Source: an uncultured Draconibacterium sp.
Lineage (GTDB): Bacteria > Bacteroidota > Bacteroidia > Bacteroidales > Prolixibacteraceae
DNA: 64,000 nt
Direction of reading: 5' to 3'
NCBI RefSeq assembly: GCF_963677155.1
Contig: NZ_OY781884.1
Location: 976,001-1,040,000, forward strand
A model generated the notes under the pieces. That model was not told where the DNA came from and ran no database searches. It was given only the letters and a program-made list of their open reading frames with translations. A program made the position numbers and the translations under genes. This document shows, one piece after another, positions 1 through 9,132 of this stretch (positions are counted from its first letter, which is position 1; every line of letters starts with the position of its first letter).

Positions 1-703
1 CCTGTATTAATCCCATATTCTTGATTTCAGCATTTCGCTGCCGATCTTTAATACCTATTTTCTGAGTTTCAAAGTCTTTTAGAGGATTCATAAATGGAAA
101 ATCGTTCTTCTTAAAGTAATAATAAGCACGTGTAACTGCTTCAAACTTGCCGTTTCCCAAAAACAGTTTTGTGCCGTAAAGCTGCTCTCCAAATGAACCG
201 TTTGCAACGCGGGCTTCAGCCCTAAAACCATCAGTCCAATTGTTTTGCAGACCCAAATGAATGGCCCCTCCAATACTCCCCGATCCGTTTACCGAACTGG
301 CACTACCAAACTGAACACCAATATTATCGAATAGATAAATGGGTATGTTATTTACATTAGAATGGCCCAGCGTGAGCGAATTGATGTTTATTCCGCCAAA
401 ATTAAAACTGGTATGATCGGGTGCCGATCCGCGAATACGAATAGTGGCCAAGCCACCTGCATTAGTCTTAAAAGCAATGGGCAAACTACGCGAAAGCAAT
501 TGTTCCAGATTGCCATCCTGCGCCAGCGAAAACTGTTTGGCATTAATACGTTCGATTTTTGCTCCCGACTGGTATTTCTGAAGCTTTCCATAACTCACTA
601 CCTCTTCTACCTGCACCGTATCGAACACATTAAAATATTGCTGCGCCACTACACTTTGAGCCAGTCCCCACAATATGATCCCTATAACTACAAACCTCCT
701 CAT
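1..703 (-). CDS. TonB-dependent receptor, N-terminal part (probably vitamin B12 receptor BtuB-like)
   Basis: Reading the minus strand from an ATG at 703 gives an open frame of 234 codons that runs off the window start, so the gene is truncated by the window edge. It begins with a signal peptide (MRRFVVIGIILWGLAQ, then a VVAQ-type cleavage site). A plug domain follows: residues with LEQLLSR, TIRIRGS and NGSGSIGGAIHL are the usual plug signatures of outer-membrane receptors. The beta-barrel lies mostly outside the window. Ligand assignment is inference: a cobalamin riboswitch sits about 100 bases upstream and a BtuFCD operon follows, so corrinoid import is the likely job. No TonB box can be assigned with certainty; the stretch around VEEVVSYG is a candidate. 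Confidence 0.85.
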   Translation of the reverse strand, partial: MRRFVVIGIILWGLAQSVVAQQYFNVFDTVQVEEVVSYGKLQKYQSGAKIERINAKQFSLAQDGNLEQLLSRSLPIAFKTNAGGLATIRIRGSAPDHTSFNFGGININSLTLGHSNVNNIPIYLFDNIGVQFGSASSVNGSGSIGGAIHLGLQNNWTDGFRAEARVANGSFGEQLYGTKLFLGNGKFEAVTRAYYYFKKNDFPFMNPLKDFETQKIGIKDRQRNAEIKNMGLIQ

Positions 704-797
704 TCACAACTTTTAAGGAGCTTTGGATAAATCAGTGAAAAATACGGATATATTTCTCAAGCTTTTATCCCGAAGCTTAATTTATTACTGTTGAATT

Positions 798-990
798 TAT
801 GGCAGGTCTTCTGGCTCATCCCGGTTATTGAAGCCTTCCCTCCCGATTCCATCGGGAAGTGGCGTATGGTTCAATAACACGATCCGTTTAACTACGGATA
901 GGACTTACAGCTGCGGGTACAGCTCCGGTTTCTCACCGGATTCCCTTTTCATCTTATTTCTGAAACAGAAACTTTAAGAACCTAAATTCA
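798..990 (-). promoter_or_regulatory. Cobalamin riboswitch upstream of the TonB receptor
   Basis: On the minus strand the sequence shows the conserved core order of the B12 riboswitch: AAAAGGGAATCCGGTGAGAA, then CCGGAGCTGTACCCGCAGCT with GTAAGTCC (the B12-box region, 901-945), and near the 3' end AGAAGACCTGCC (801-813). It precedes the receptor start at 703 by about 95 bases, as expected for a leader that represses the receptor when cobalamin is plentiful. The outer limits are approximate. From 991 to 1247 I see no gene or clear signal. Confidence 0.93.
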
Positions 991-1247
991 GTGGCAAAGA
1001 TAATCACATTTTTTAACAAGCATTATTTTATTGAAAAAGATAGCCCGGAAAATACAACTACCTGTTAACAGCTAGCACACACACCACTCAGGGCTCTAAT
1101 ATACTGCCCATTACACAGATACAGGAAAGTTTAATTATGCATTAAGAATGATTTTGCATACATCTGAATATTCTAAAAATGAACCGACGATTAAACGACA
1201 ATCAATGATACTTTCACTCCAAGTGGGGGCATCACTAAGTATTCGTT

Positions 1248-2048
1248 TTAACTTTTTTCGATCACCTCCTCCGATACCAAAAATACCACAGGTTTATTTG
1301 AAATAGGATTGGTACGCACCACAACAACGGTTTCGTAAACCGCCTCAATATCTTTGTAATTCAGCACCTCGGTTGGCAGACCTTTTTTACGAATATGCCC
1401 TTCCTGCATCATAATCAGCGAATCGCAATATTCGCCGGCCAGATTCAGATCGTGAATAATCATCAGAATGGTTAATCCCAGCTCGCGACTTAAACGACGA
1501 ATCAGATTCAGCGTTTGCACCTGGTGAGTAATGTCCAGATGCGAAGTTGGTTCGTCGAGCAAAAGCAGATCGGGTTCCTGTGTTAAGGCACGGGCAATTC
1601 CGGCCAGTTGCTGCTCGCCACCGCTCAAGGCATTCATATACTTACCTTTTAGCTTGTCAACCCCGGTAAGCTTCATATATTTTTCGGCTATGGCAAAATC
1701 TTCTTTGGTTTCGAAAAACTGAAACTGCTTATGATACGGAATACGCCCCATCAACACATATTCCTCCACTGTCATACTGCCGATTTCAATATTCTGAGTA
1801 ACAATGGCAATATTTTGTGCACGCTCCTTCAGTCCCATTTTCTGCGTACTTTTGCCATTTAATTCTATTGATCCATTTAACAAAGGCAGTTCTCCCGAAA
1901 TACCTCTGAATAATGTGGTTTTTCCCGAACCGTTTGGACCAATAATTCCTACAAAGTCGCCTTTATCCACATTAAAACTCACATCCTTTAGTAAAAACTT
2001 ACCAGGATAACCGCAGGAAAAATTATTGATCTGAAAAAACTGTTCCAT
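1248..2048 (-). CDS. btuD: Cobalamin ABC transporter ATP-binding protein
   Basis: This 266-residue protein is the cytoplasmic ATPase of a FecCD/BtuCD-type importer. It carries a Walker A motif at residues 37-45 (GPNGSGKTT), a Q-loop (VTQN), the signature LSGGEQQ, Walker B with the catalytic Glu (LLLLDEPTSHLD) and an H-loop His (MIIHDLNLA). It is the last gene of btuF-btuC-btuD: only one base separates it from btuC, so translation is probably coupled. Iron-siderophore and haem ATPases look alike; the cobalamin call comes from the riboswitch ahead of the operon. The length is normal. Confidence 0.88.
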   Translation of the reverse strand: MEQFFQINNFSCGYPGKFLLKDVSFNVDKGDFVGIIGPNGSGKTTLFRGISGELPLLNGSIELNGKSTQKMGLKERAQNIAIVTQNIEIGSMTVEEYVLMGRIPYHKQFQFFETKEDFAIAEKYMKLTGVDKLKGKYMNALSGGEQQLAGIARALTQEPDLLLLDEPTSHLDITHQVQTLNLIRRLSRELGLTILMIIHDLNLAGEYCDSLIMMQEGHIRKKGLPTEVLNYKDIEAVYETVVVVRTNPISNKPVVFLVSEEVIEKS

Positions 2049-2049
2049 G

Positions 2050-3060
2050 CTAGTTCAGTTTAAAATGTGATTTTGAGCGACTCAATACTATTATAAAAAC
2101 CAACCCGCCAACAAAGCCGGTTATTACCCCAATTGGCAATTCGTTAGGTGCAATTACAGTTCGCGCAATGGTATCGGAAAGAATAAGAAAAATGGCTCCT
2201 CCTAAAAAAGAGCCCGCCAAAAGCACACGGTAATCGTTACCAATAATTAATCGGATTACATGCGGAATTACCAGCCCAACAAAACCAATAACTCCAGCCA
2301 CCGAAACAGAAATGCCGGTTAACAACGAGGCCACAAAAAACAGCAATTTAATGGCAACACCAGTGTTAACTCCCAGGTGCCTGGCCTTTACCTCTCCCAG
2401 CCGTAAAGCATTTAGTGTTTGCGAGAAGAAATAAGAAATCACAAGTCCGGCCAGCGATGAATAAAAAGCGATTGCAATCAGCGAATTGTTTGATTCATCC
2501 AAAGAACCCATCACCCAGAAAACAATGTTATGCAGATTTTCTGTTGTAGAAATTGACATCAGAAACATCATGGCTGAAGAGGATACAAAACTTACCATCA
2601 CACCAATTAGCAACATGCTGTTAATACTTAATCCTCCACGTTTTAGACTTAACAAATACACAACAACAAGAGTAACCAACGCCCCCAGAAAACCAAATGC
2701 CGGAAGCGAAAAAAAGCTCAATGTGTTCAGTCCGAAAACAATGGCAATAGCTACGCCTAATGCAGCGCCGCCGGAAATACCCAGCGTATATGGCTCAACC
2801 AGCGGATTGCGGTAAATGCCTTGCAACACCACTCCCGACAGGCTTAAAGCGCCGCCAACTCCAATAGCCATCAAAATTCGGGGAATGCGGATTTTGGCTA
2901 AAACGGTATATTCGATACTGCCTTTATCCGATAAAATTTGTGGCAGTTGCGAAAGTGACACTTTTACTTCTCCGGCCGATAATGAAAATAAAACAGACAC
3001 CAGCAACAACACCAAAAGTGCGGCTAAAAAAAGTATCCATTTCAGATATTTATGATTCAT
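2050..3060 (-). CDS. btuC: Cobalamin ABC transporter permease (FecCD family)
   Basis: This 336-residue inner-membrane protein has about ten hydrophobic segments and the hallmarks of the FecCD/BtuC permease family: GVVLQGIYRNPLVEPYTLGI near residue 80, and VAGVIGFVGLVIPHVIRLI in the second half, which contains the helix that couples to the ATPase. It would form the BtuC2D2 channel that takes substrate from BtuF. It lies 41 bases after btuF and abuts btuD. As with btuD, the family alone does not separate cobalamin from siderophore or haem; the upstream riboswitch decides. Confidence 0.88.
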   Translation of the reverse strand: MNHKYLKWILFLAALLVLLLVSVLFSLSAGEVKVSLSQLPQILSDKGSIEYTVLAKIRIPRILMAIGVGGALSLSGVVLQGIYRNPLVEPYTLGISGGAALGVAIAIVFGLNTLSFFSLPAFGFLGALVTLVVVYLLSLKRGGLSINSMLLIGVMVSFVSSSAMMFLMSISTTENLHNIVFWVMGSLDESNNSLIAIAFYSSLAGLVISYFFSQTLNALRLGEVKARHLGVNTGVAIKLLFFVASLLTGISVSVAGVIGFVGLVIPHVIRLIIGNDYRVLLAGSFLGGAIFLILSDTIARTVIAPNELPIGVITGFVGGLVFIIVLSRSKSHFKLN

Positions 3061-3101
3061 CTTTATTAAAATGCGGTGTTTATCTCGATTCCTTTACGGT
3101 A

Positions 3102-3908
3102 TTATTGGCTCACAAAACGATAAACATCTTCCAAAGCCAAAACAAAATTTGCCGGTGTTGGACTACACGATGTTTCCGATGCAATCAAAAATACTTTATC
3201 ATTCTTCACCGCCGACATGCTGGTGTAACCTTTCCATACCTTTTGTTCCTGTTCTCCAAATCCCCCCATTTCTGCAATTATAATTACATCCGGATTTTTC
3301 AACAGAATACTTTCGCGCGTCATCGTTCCATGCTCCAGCCCCGAAGCAATATTTATTCCATTACAAAACAAGATAAAATCGTTCATATAGGTTTTGTCGA
3401 GTACAACAAAAACAGGATTTGCACCAATTTGAAAGAATATTTTTGAAGGTGGTAATTGTTTTGATTTTTTCTGAATTTCGGCAACCTTTGCTTTTGCGTC
3501 GGCTACTACTTTTTTTGCCAGAGCATCGGTACCAATCATCTTTGCAATTTGCTGTGTTTGCTCGCAAATTTCATCAAAAGTGCGCGGAGTTTCCAATACC
3601 TCAACCCGCAATCCCAGCTTTTTAAGCGTAGCGATATCCTGTGGCTTGGTTAACTTCATAGTTAGCACCAGATCGGGTTTCAACGCGAGAATTTTCTCCA
3701 CATTTACATCAACGGTTGAACCAATTTGTTCAATACCATCATTAATCGCTAACATACAATAACTTGTACATCCCACAAGTTTTTCTTTACCGCCAACCAG
3801 GTAAATATTTTCGGTAATCGATGGTGCAAGCGAAATAACGCGCTTCACATCCTGCGCAAACACCGAAAAGCCGGCAAGCAGCAATACTATTAGTATTTTA
3901 ATTTTCAT
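3102..3908 (-). CDS. btuF: Periplasmic cobalamin-binding protein
   Basis: A 268-residue class III substrate-binding protein with an N-terminal signal peptide (MKIKILIVLLLAGFSVFAQ) and no lipobox Cys, so a soluble periplasmic protein is expected. The start of the mature part (VKRVISLAPSITENIYLVGG) and the later KPDLVLTM and NPDVIIIAE segments are typical of the BtuF/FepB fold. It is the first gene of the transport operon and lies directly downstream of the second cobalamin riboswitch. It would collect corrinoid delivered by the TonB receptor and hand it to BtuCD. Confidence 0.86.
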   Translation of the reverse strand: MKIKILIVLLLAGFSVFAQDVKRVISLAPSITENIYLVGGKEKLVGCTSYCMLAINDGIEQIGSTVDVNVEKILALKPDLVLTMKLTKPQDIATLKKLGLRVEVLETPRTFDEICEQTQQIAKMIGTDALAKKVVADAKAKVAEIQKKSKQLPPSKIFFQIGANPVFVVLDKTYMNDFILFCNGINIASGLEHGTMTRESILLKNPDVIIIAEMGGFGEQEQKVWKGYTSMSAVKNDKVFLIASETSCSPTPANFVLALEDVYRFVSQ

Positions 3909-3989
3909 CCGTTTAAAATTAACAGGAAATCAGGTGCAGAAATCAATGGATTGATTCCCGAAACTTTGTTCCCGAAGTTCGTTCATCCT

Positions 3990-4175
3990 ATTGTTGGCAG
4001 GTCTTCTGACTTATCCCCTTTGATCATTGCCTTCCCGTCATTGGCTGAACCGACAGTGGCGTGAGTAATGATCAGTTTCAGGATTTACAGCTGCGGGTAC
4101 AGTTCCGGCTTTTCACCGGATTCCCTTTTCATCGTGTTTATAGTGCTATAAACCATCGAACCAAACTCGCCGACA
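3990..4175 (-). promoter_or_regulatory. Cobalamin riboswitch upstream of btuF
   Basis: The minus strand repeats the layout of the riboswitch at 798-990: AAAAGGGAATCCGGTGAAAA, the CCGGAACTGTACCCGCAGCT block with GTAAATCC (4081-4128), a variable hairpin region, and AGAAGACCTGCCAA at 3994-4007. It ends about 85 bases before the btuF start, so it should control the whole btuFCD operon. The region between it and the oxidase gene at 4281 shows nothing else. Confidence 0.93.
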
Positions 4176-4280
4176 AATATAAGCAGAATCTTTTCTGCCG
4201 AAAAGTTTTCGAATTTCTTTTGTGTTTTTTGAGGATAAGAATTGTGATGTTGCGGAGGTTAACATTTGTTTCTTTGGCAA

Positions 4281-5525
4281 TTAAACCCGCATCAGATCCA
4301 TATCAAAATCGGGAGTTTCGCCCGCTACCAACTGGCTGATAATTTTTCCGGTTATGGGGCCAAGGCTAACGCCCATCATAGCATGTCCGGTTGCCACAAG
4401 TAAGTTGTTGTATTTGTTTGTCCGGCCAATTATTGGAATTCCGGTTGGTGTAACCGGTCTCAAGCCTTCCCAGATATTTAATTTCCCGGCATCCAGTTTT
4501 TCCATATCTGGAAAGGCTTTTTGTGTTCGGTTAATTATTGCCTGAACCCGGTTTAACGCAACCTCACCTACCGTTCCGTTAAACTCCATTCCACTTCCCA
4601 AGCGTACTGTATTTTGAAAAGGAGTTAAAGCCACTTTAGCTTCCGTTAAAATTAGTGGTGTTTGCAACTTCAAATTGGCTTTGGGCAAATCAAAACTGTA
4701 ACCTTTCCCTGCAATTACCGAAACTTTTATTCCGACAGATGCGGCAAGTTTTGCAGAATAAGCGCCTGCAGCCAATACAAAGTCATCTGCTTTCAGTTTG
4801 CCCACAGTGGTATTTACTGCTGTAATTTCACCCTTTTCTACCTGAAAATTACTTACCGATGTATCGTAACGAAATACAACACCATTATCTTTTAAGTAGC
4901 TTTTTAGCCAGCGTAAATGAGCCTCCGGTGTAACATTCCCATCGGTTTTGTAAAGTAACGCACCGGCAACCTGCAAATCAGCCTCGGGCTCTATCACCTT
5001 CAGTTGCTGTTGATCAAGTAATTGCACCTCGCCTCCCAGATGATTGGCAATTCCGGCCAAAGCCACTTCCTCGTGCAACCCTTTTTCGGTTGTTGCCGCC
5101 ATTAACAATCCTTTATTAGAGAAACCACTTTGATTATCATTTTCCGTACTCAGCTGTTGGTACAGTTTTCGACTTTCGTCATTCAGCTTGTACAAAGTTG
5201 GAATGGCACGGGCAACCGTTTTCTTATTGGCAGCTTTCATAAATTTAAGAAACCACGGGAGCGAGGAAATATTTTTACCCGCTGGCAGATAAACGGGACT
5301 GGTTCTGTCGAGCATCATTTTAAAACCTGAACGTAACATTTCGGGCGACGCCAGTGGCACAAAATGACTGGGCACCAGCAATCCGCAATTTCCGTACGAA
5401 CAACCTTCTTCATTGTTTTCGCTGGTGGCTTCAATCACTTCCACCTCAAAACCAGCCTGATTCAGATAATAGGCGCAATGCAGACCGATTACGCCCGCTC
5501 CAATAACAATAATTTTCCTACTCAT
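4281..5525 (-). CDS. FAD-dependent D-amino acid oxidase/dehydrogenase, probably D-hydroxyproline dehydrogenase
   Basis: A 414-residue DadA/DAO-family flavoprotein. The N-terminus has the FAD-binding GAGVIG (residues 9-14), and the C-terminus has LRPVTPTGIPIIGRT and ATGHAMMGVSLGP, the second FAD-contact region of this family. By itself it could oxidise various D-amino or cyclic imino acids. Its place as last gene of an operon with a hydroxyproline epimerase, an HPC deaminase-like protein and a semialdehyde dehydrogenase makes oxidation of cis-4-hydroxy-D-proline to pyrroline-4-hydroxy-2-carboxylate the best reading (inference). It starts 6 bases after the epimerase stop. Confidence 0.8.
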   Translation of the reverse strand: MSRKIIVIGAGVIGLHCAYYLNQAGFEVEVIEATSENNEEGCSYGNCGLLVPSHFVPLASPEMLRSGFKMMLDRTSPVYLPAGKNISSLPWFLKFMKAANKKTVARAIPTLYKLNDESRKLYQQLSTENDNQSGFSNKGLLMAATTEKGLHEEVALAGIANHLGGEVQLLDQQQLKVIEPEADLQVAGALLYKTDGNVTPEAHLRWLKSYLKDNGVVFRYDTSVSNFQVEKGEITAVNTTVGKLKADDFVLAAGAYSAKLAASVGIKVSVIAGKGYSFDLPKANLKLQTPLILTEAKVALTPFQNTVRLGSGMEFNGTVGEVALNRVQAIINRTQKAFPDMEKLDAGKLNIWEGLRPVTPTGIPIIGRTNKYNNLLVATGHAMMGVSLGPITGKIISQLVAGETPDFDMDLMRV

Positions 5526-5531
5526 CTTTTG

Positions 5532-6548
5532 CTATAGTTTTCCAACTACTCTGAATCCGTGTGCATAAGGATCGTCCTCATCATCAATAATAATATGATT
5601 GTAACCGGTAACTTTTGCCCAACCTTCAATTCCCGGAACAATCGCGTCAAAATCGCCAATTCGTAGTTGCTCCTCAACTGTACCAATAAACTGGCTACCA
5701 ATAACGCTTTCGTGCAAGAAAGTAGATCCCAACTGAAGTTTTCCGTTAGAGAACCACTGCGCCATCCGTGCTGATGTTCCTGTTCCGCACGGGCAACGAT
5801 CGATCGCTTTTTCGCCGTAAAAAACAGCATTACGTGCATCGGCTTCTTTGCTTTTGGTATTTCCTGTCCAAAGCACATGGCTCAATCCACGGATCTTCTC
5901 GTTTTGAGGATGTATGAAACTGTATTTTTCATTCAGCCCTTTGCGCACCGCACCACTGAAAGTTATCAACTCATCGGCAGTAAAATTGTGCAATCCCGAA
6001 AAATTAGGCTGCTCATCAACAATAGCGTAAAAGTTTCCGCCATAAGATACATCAACAGTTAATTCTCCTAAATGCGGACTTTCAACTGTTAGGTTTCGTG
6101 CATATAAAAACGACGGAACATTAATGATTTTCACAGAAGTTACTTTGCCTTTCTCATTTTGGTTGTAATGTGCCAACACCAATCCGGCAGGCGTTTCCAA
6201 ACGTACTGTTCCGTGAGTATGCGGAACAATCAAACCTTCTTCAACAGCAATGGTAACCGTGCCAATGGTTCCGTGCCCGCACATGGGCAAACAACCACTT
6301 GTTTCGATGAAAAGAATACCCGCATCGTTGTGCGGATTTTCGGGAGGAAAAATAAAACTCCCCGACATTTGCTCGTGGCCCCGGGGTTCGAACATTAAAC
6401 CTGTGCGAATCCAATCGTATTCTTCGAGGAAATGTTCGCGTTTCTCAAAAATACTTTTCCCCTTCAAACGAGGAACTCCACCGGCCACTACCCGCACCGG
6501 ATTGCCACAGGTATGTCCATCGATACAAAAAAAAGATCTTCTTGTCAT
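5532..6548 (-). CDS. 4-hydroxyproline 2-epimerase (proline racemase family)
   Basis: A 338-residue member of the proline racemase superfamily. Both catalytic cysteines are present: Cys90 in LPMCGHGTIG and Cys254 in DRCPCGTGTSA. This separates it from trans-3-hydroxyproline dehydratases, which have Thr or Ser at the second position. The family interconverts trans-4-hydroxy-L-proline and cis-4-hydroxy-D-proline. Proline racemase itself is a less likely alternative, given that the other three genes complete the hydroxyproline route. It lies 27 bases after the aldehyde dehydrogenase and 6 bases before the oxidase. Confidence 0.88.
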   Translation of the reverse strand: MTRRSFFCIDGHTCGNPVRVVAGGVPRLKGKSIFEKREHFLEEYDWIRTGLMFEPRGHEQMSGSFIFPPENPHNDAGILFIETSGCLPMCGHGTIGTVTIAVEEGLIVPHTHGTVRLETPAGLVLAHYNQNEKGKVTSVKIINVPSFLYARNLTVESPHLGELTVDVSYGGNFYAIVDEQPNFSGLHNFTADELITFSGAVRKGLNEKYSFIHPQNEKIRGLSHVLWTGNTKSKEADARNAVFYGEKAIDRCPCGTGTSARMAQWFSNGKLQLGSTFLHESVIGSQFIGTVEEQLRIGDFDAIVPGIEGWAKVTGYNHIIIDDEDDPYAHGFRVVGKL

Positions 6549-6575
6549 TGTCAGCTATTATAAAACCATATCATA

Positions 6576-8057
6576 TTATTTTACCGCGGTGTTAGTCCAC
6601 GTGTCGTTAACTACTCTCCAAATGTTCAGGGGGTTGCTATTTTGCAGTTCGGCGGGTAATAAATTGTCAGGAAAATCCTGGTAAGCCACCGGACGCACAA
6701 AACGTTTTATAGCACTCACTCCTACCGATGTAAAGCGCGAATCGCTCGCTGCCGGAAACGGTCCACCGTGTTGCATGGCTGCGCAAACTTCAACACCTGT
6801 TGGAACTCCGTTCAACAACAATCGTCCACATTTTTCGAGTAAAGCGTCTACAACTTCCTGGTTGTCGGGCAATTCACTTTCTTTTGCATGAACAGTTGCC
6901 GTTAACTGACCTTTTAAGCCGTTCACCACATCCAGAAGTTCTTCCTTATTTTCGCAAACTACAAGCAAACTGAAAGGGCCAAAAACCTCTTCGTGTAAAT
7001 GTGTATTTTTAATAAAATCAGCTCCCGAAACTGTTGCCAAAGCAAGTGGAACATTGCCTGTTTCTTCCTCGCCTATTCCTTTTTCCAGCAGTTTCACTTC
7101 TGAATGCGAGAACATTTTATCCTTGTTCAGTTCGTAATTTCGAAGTACCGAAGTACTGAACATTTGAGAACCTTTGGTTGCAGCAACCTCTTTTGCCAAT
7201 TCTTCCACAAATGCTTCGTATCCATCTGTTTTTGTGGTGATCAACAATCCGGGATTGGTACAAAACTGACCGGCACCAAGATTTACCGAAGCAACCAATT
7301 TTGAAGCAATAGCTGCATGGTCGTTAGCCAGTGCTTCCTCCATTACCACCACAGGATTAATACTTCCCATTTCCGCAAAAACAGGAATTGGCTCTTCGCG
7401 CTCTGCAGCCAGTTTTACCAACGCCATTCCGCCGTGATATGATCCGGTAAAACCTACAGCTTTAGTTACCGGATGTTTCACCAATAACTGGCCCGATTCA
7501 TAACCTGCATCATCAATAAAGCCAAAAGTACCTGCTGGCAATTCGCATTTTTCTACGGCTTTATTTATTGCTGCAGCGACTAATGCCCCTGTTTTCGGGT
7601 GAGCCGGATGGCCTTTCACAACCACCGGATTTCCTCCGGCCAAAGCTGAAGCAGTATCGCCTCCGGCAACGGAAAATGCCAGCGGGAAATTTCCGGCTCC
7701 AAAAACCACAACCGGACCAAGCGGCACCAATTTCTTTCTGATATCAGGTTTTGACAGTGGTTCGCGCCCCGGATCGCCAACATCGATAGTAGCTTCGCAC
7801 CACGATCCTTCATCTATAAGATCGGCAAACTTATTTAGCTGTCCGACTGTACGTCCACGCTCACCGCGAACACGAGCTTCCGGCAAATTGGATTCAGCCA
7901 TAACGGTTTCTACCAATTCATCGCCAATATTCATAATCTCCTCACCGATTGTCCGCAAAAAAGCAGCACGTTTTTCGACAGAAACTTTCTTATACACGTT
8001 AAAGGCTTCAGAAGCCTCCAACATTATCTCATTAATTTGGTCTTTCAATTCTGCCAT
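6576..8057 (-). CDS. Alpha-ketoglutarate semialdehyde (2,5-dioxovalerate) dehydrogenase
   Basis: A 493-residue NAD(P)-dependent aldehyde dehydrogenase. Visible active-site residues are Cys266 in GAGQFCTNPG, Glu229 in FAEMGS and Lys148 in VVVKGHPAHP. The GQFCTNPG form around the nucleophile is that of 2,5-dioxovalerate dehydrogenases, which end the hydroxyproline and pentose routes by making 2-oxoglutarate. It follows the deaminase by 3 bases. NADP preference is typical of the family but not shown by the sequence here. Confidence 0.88.
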   Translation of the reverse strand: MAELKDQINEIMLEASEAFNVYKKVSVEKRAAFLRTIGEEIMNIGDELVETVMAESNLPEARVRGERGRTVGQLNKFADLIDEGSWCEATIDVGDPGREPLSKPDIRKKLVPLGPVVVFGAGNFPLAFSVAGGDTASALAGGNPVVVKGHPAHPKTGALVAAAINKAVEKCELPAGTFGFIDDAGYESGQLLVKHPVTKAVGFTGSYHGGMALVKLAAEREEPIPVFAEMGSINPVVVMEEALANDHAAIASKLVASVNLGAGQFCTNPGLLITTKTDGYEAFVEELAKEVAATKGSQMFSTSVLRNYELNKDKMFSHSEVKLLEKGIGEEETGNVPLALATVSGADFIKNTHLHEEVFGPFSLLVVCENKEELLDVVNGLKGQLTATVHAKESELPDNQEVVDALLEKCGRLLLNGVPTGVEVCAAMQHGGPFPAASDSRFTSVGVSAIKRFVRPVAYQDFPDNLLPAELQNSNPLNIWRVVNDTWTNTAVK

Positions 8058-8060
8058 ACT

Positions 8061-8954
8061 CTAAAACTTTGGTCGGTTTGCCAATGCGTGTTCTATGGTA
8101 GTAATGATCGATTCGCGCTCTGCTCCTGTGATCATTTTTCGAGGAGCGCGTACATATTCAGTTCCGATACCAGTGTACACTTCGCAAAGTTTAATGTACT
8201 GTACCAGTTTCGCATGAATATCCATTTCGAAAAGCGGCATAAACCAACGGTACAATTCCAATGCTTCATCAATTTTTCCTGCTTTTGCCAACTCGTACAA
8301 TACCACTGTTTCTTTAGGGAAAGCACAAACCAGACCGGCCACCAACCCGTCGCCACCCAACAACAACGACTCCAAACAAAGCGTATCAACACCTCCAAGA
8401 ATTTTAAAACGATCGCCTAAAGCGTTTTTTAAGCGTGTAATGTTTGTAAGGTCGCGCGTAGATTCCTTTACAGCTTCGATATTCTTTACATCTTTCAATT
8501 TCTCGAACATCGGCACTGTAATCTCAATTTTGTAATCAACCGGATTATTGTACAGCAAAATTGGTAACGAAGTAGCTTCGGCCACTGTTTTAAAATACTC
8601 CACTGTTTCATCAGCATCGGCTTTGTATAATAGCGGCGGAAGCAACATCAAACCATCAGCACCATTTGCTTCGGCTTGTTTGGCAGCCTCAACAGCATTT
8701 ACTGTGCTCGACTCGGCAATATTCATAATTACCGGAACCTGTTCGCGATAAGGCTGAAGTGATTTTACTAACTCAACTTTTTCTTCGTTACTCAATGTGC
8801 TCGATTCGCCCAGCGAACCACCGATAATAATTCCTGATACACCAGATTCAATCTGAAATTCTATGTTCTTTATAAAAGCAGGAATATCCAGTTCTCCGGT
8901 TTCTTTAAATTTTGTTGTTACTGCAGGATAAACCCCTGTCCATGTTGGTCTCAT
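8061..8954 (-). CDS. DHDPS/NAL-family lyase, probably pyrroline-4-hydroxy-2-carboxylate deaminase
   Basis: A 297-residue TIM-barrel protein of the dihydrodipicolinate synthase family. The Schiff-base lysine is Lys163 in EAVKEST and the catalytic Tyr is Tyr135 in LLYNNPV; GGSLGESSTLS is the substrate-carboxylate loop. In hydroxyproline operons such a protein converts pyrroline-4-hydroxy-2-carboxylate to 2-oxoglutarate semialdehyde plus ammonia. It is the first gene of the operon, and no lysine-biosynthesis gene is near, which argues against DapA. A sialic acid aldolase is another relative but does not fit the context. Confidence 0.83.
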   Translation of the reverse strand: MRPTWTGVYPAVTTKFKETGELDIPAFIKNIEFQIESGVSGIIIGGSLGESSTLSNEEKVELVKSLQPYREQVPVIMNIAESSTVNAVEAAKQAEANGADGLMLLPPLLYKADADETVEYFKTVAEATSLPILLYNNPVDYKIEITVPMFEKLKDVKNIEAVKESTRDLTNITRLKNALGDRFKILGGVDTLCLESLLLGGDGLVAGLVCAFPKETVVLYELAKAGKIDEALELYRWFMPLFEMDIHAKLVQYIKLCEVYTGIGTEYVRAPRKMITGAERESIITTIEHALANRPKF

Positions 8955-8988
8955 ATTTTCTTAATTATTTAATGACTAATTACAAAAG

Positions 8989-8996
8989 CAAATTTA
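8989..8996 (-). promoter_or_regulatory. Candidate -7 promoter element of the hydroxyproline operon
   Basis: On the minus strand TAAATTTG matches the Bacteroidota -7 consensus TAnnTTTG, 35 bases before the deaminase ATG. I do not see a convincing -33 TTTG at the usual distance, so this is tentative. The 178-base gap is shared with the divergent AraC gene and should hold its operators. Confidence 0.3.
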
Positions 8997-9132
8997 AAAG
9001 AGTTAAACACCTTTTTGTTTTCTTATTTTATCCATTTTTTGAACTATTTTACCCTTTTAAGGTTTTATGAGGTATTATCATGGTAATTGAGAACAATTTA
9101 ATAGATAGACACATTATACTAATCGACAAAAA

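Noticed and set aside
8061-8954. Dihydrodipicolinate synthase of lysine synthesis (dapA)
   Set aside because: Its place at the head of a hydroxyproline operon and the lack of lysine genes favour the HPC deaminase role.
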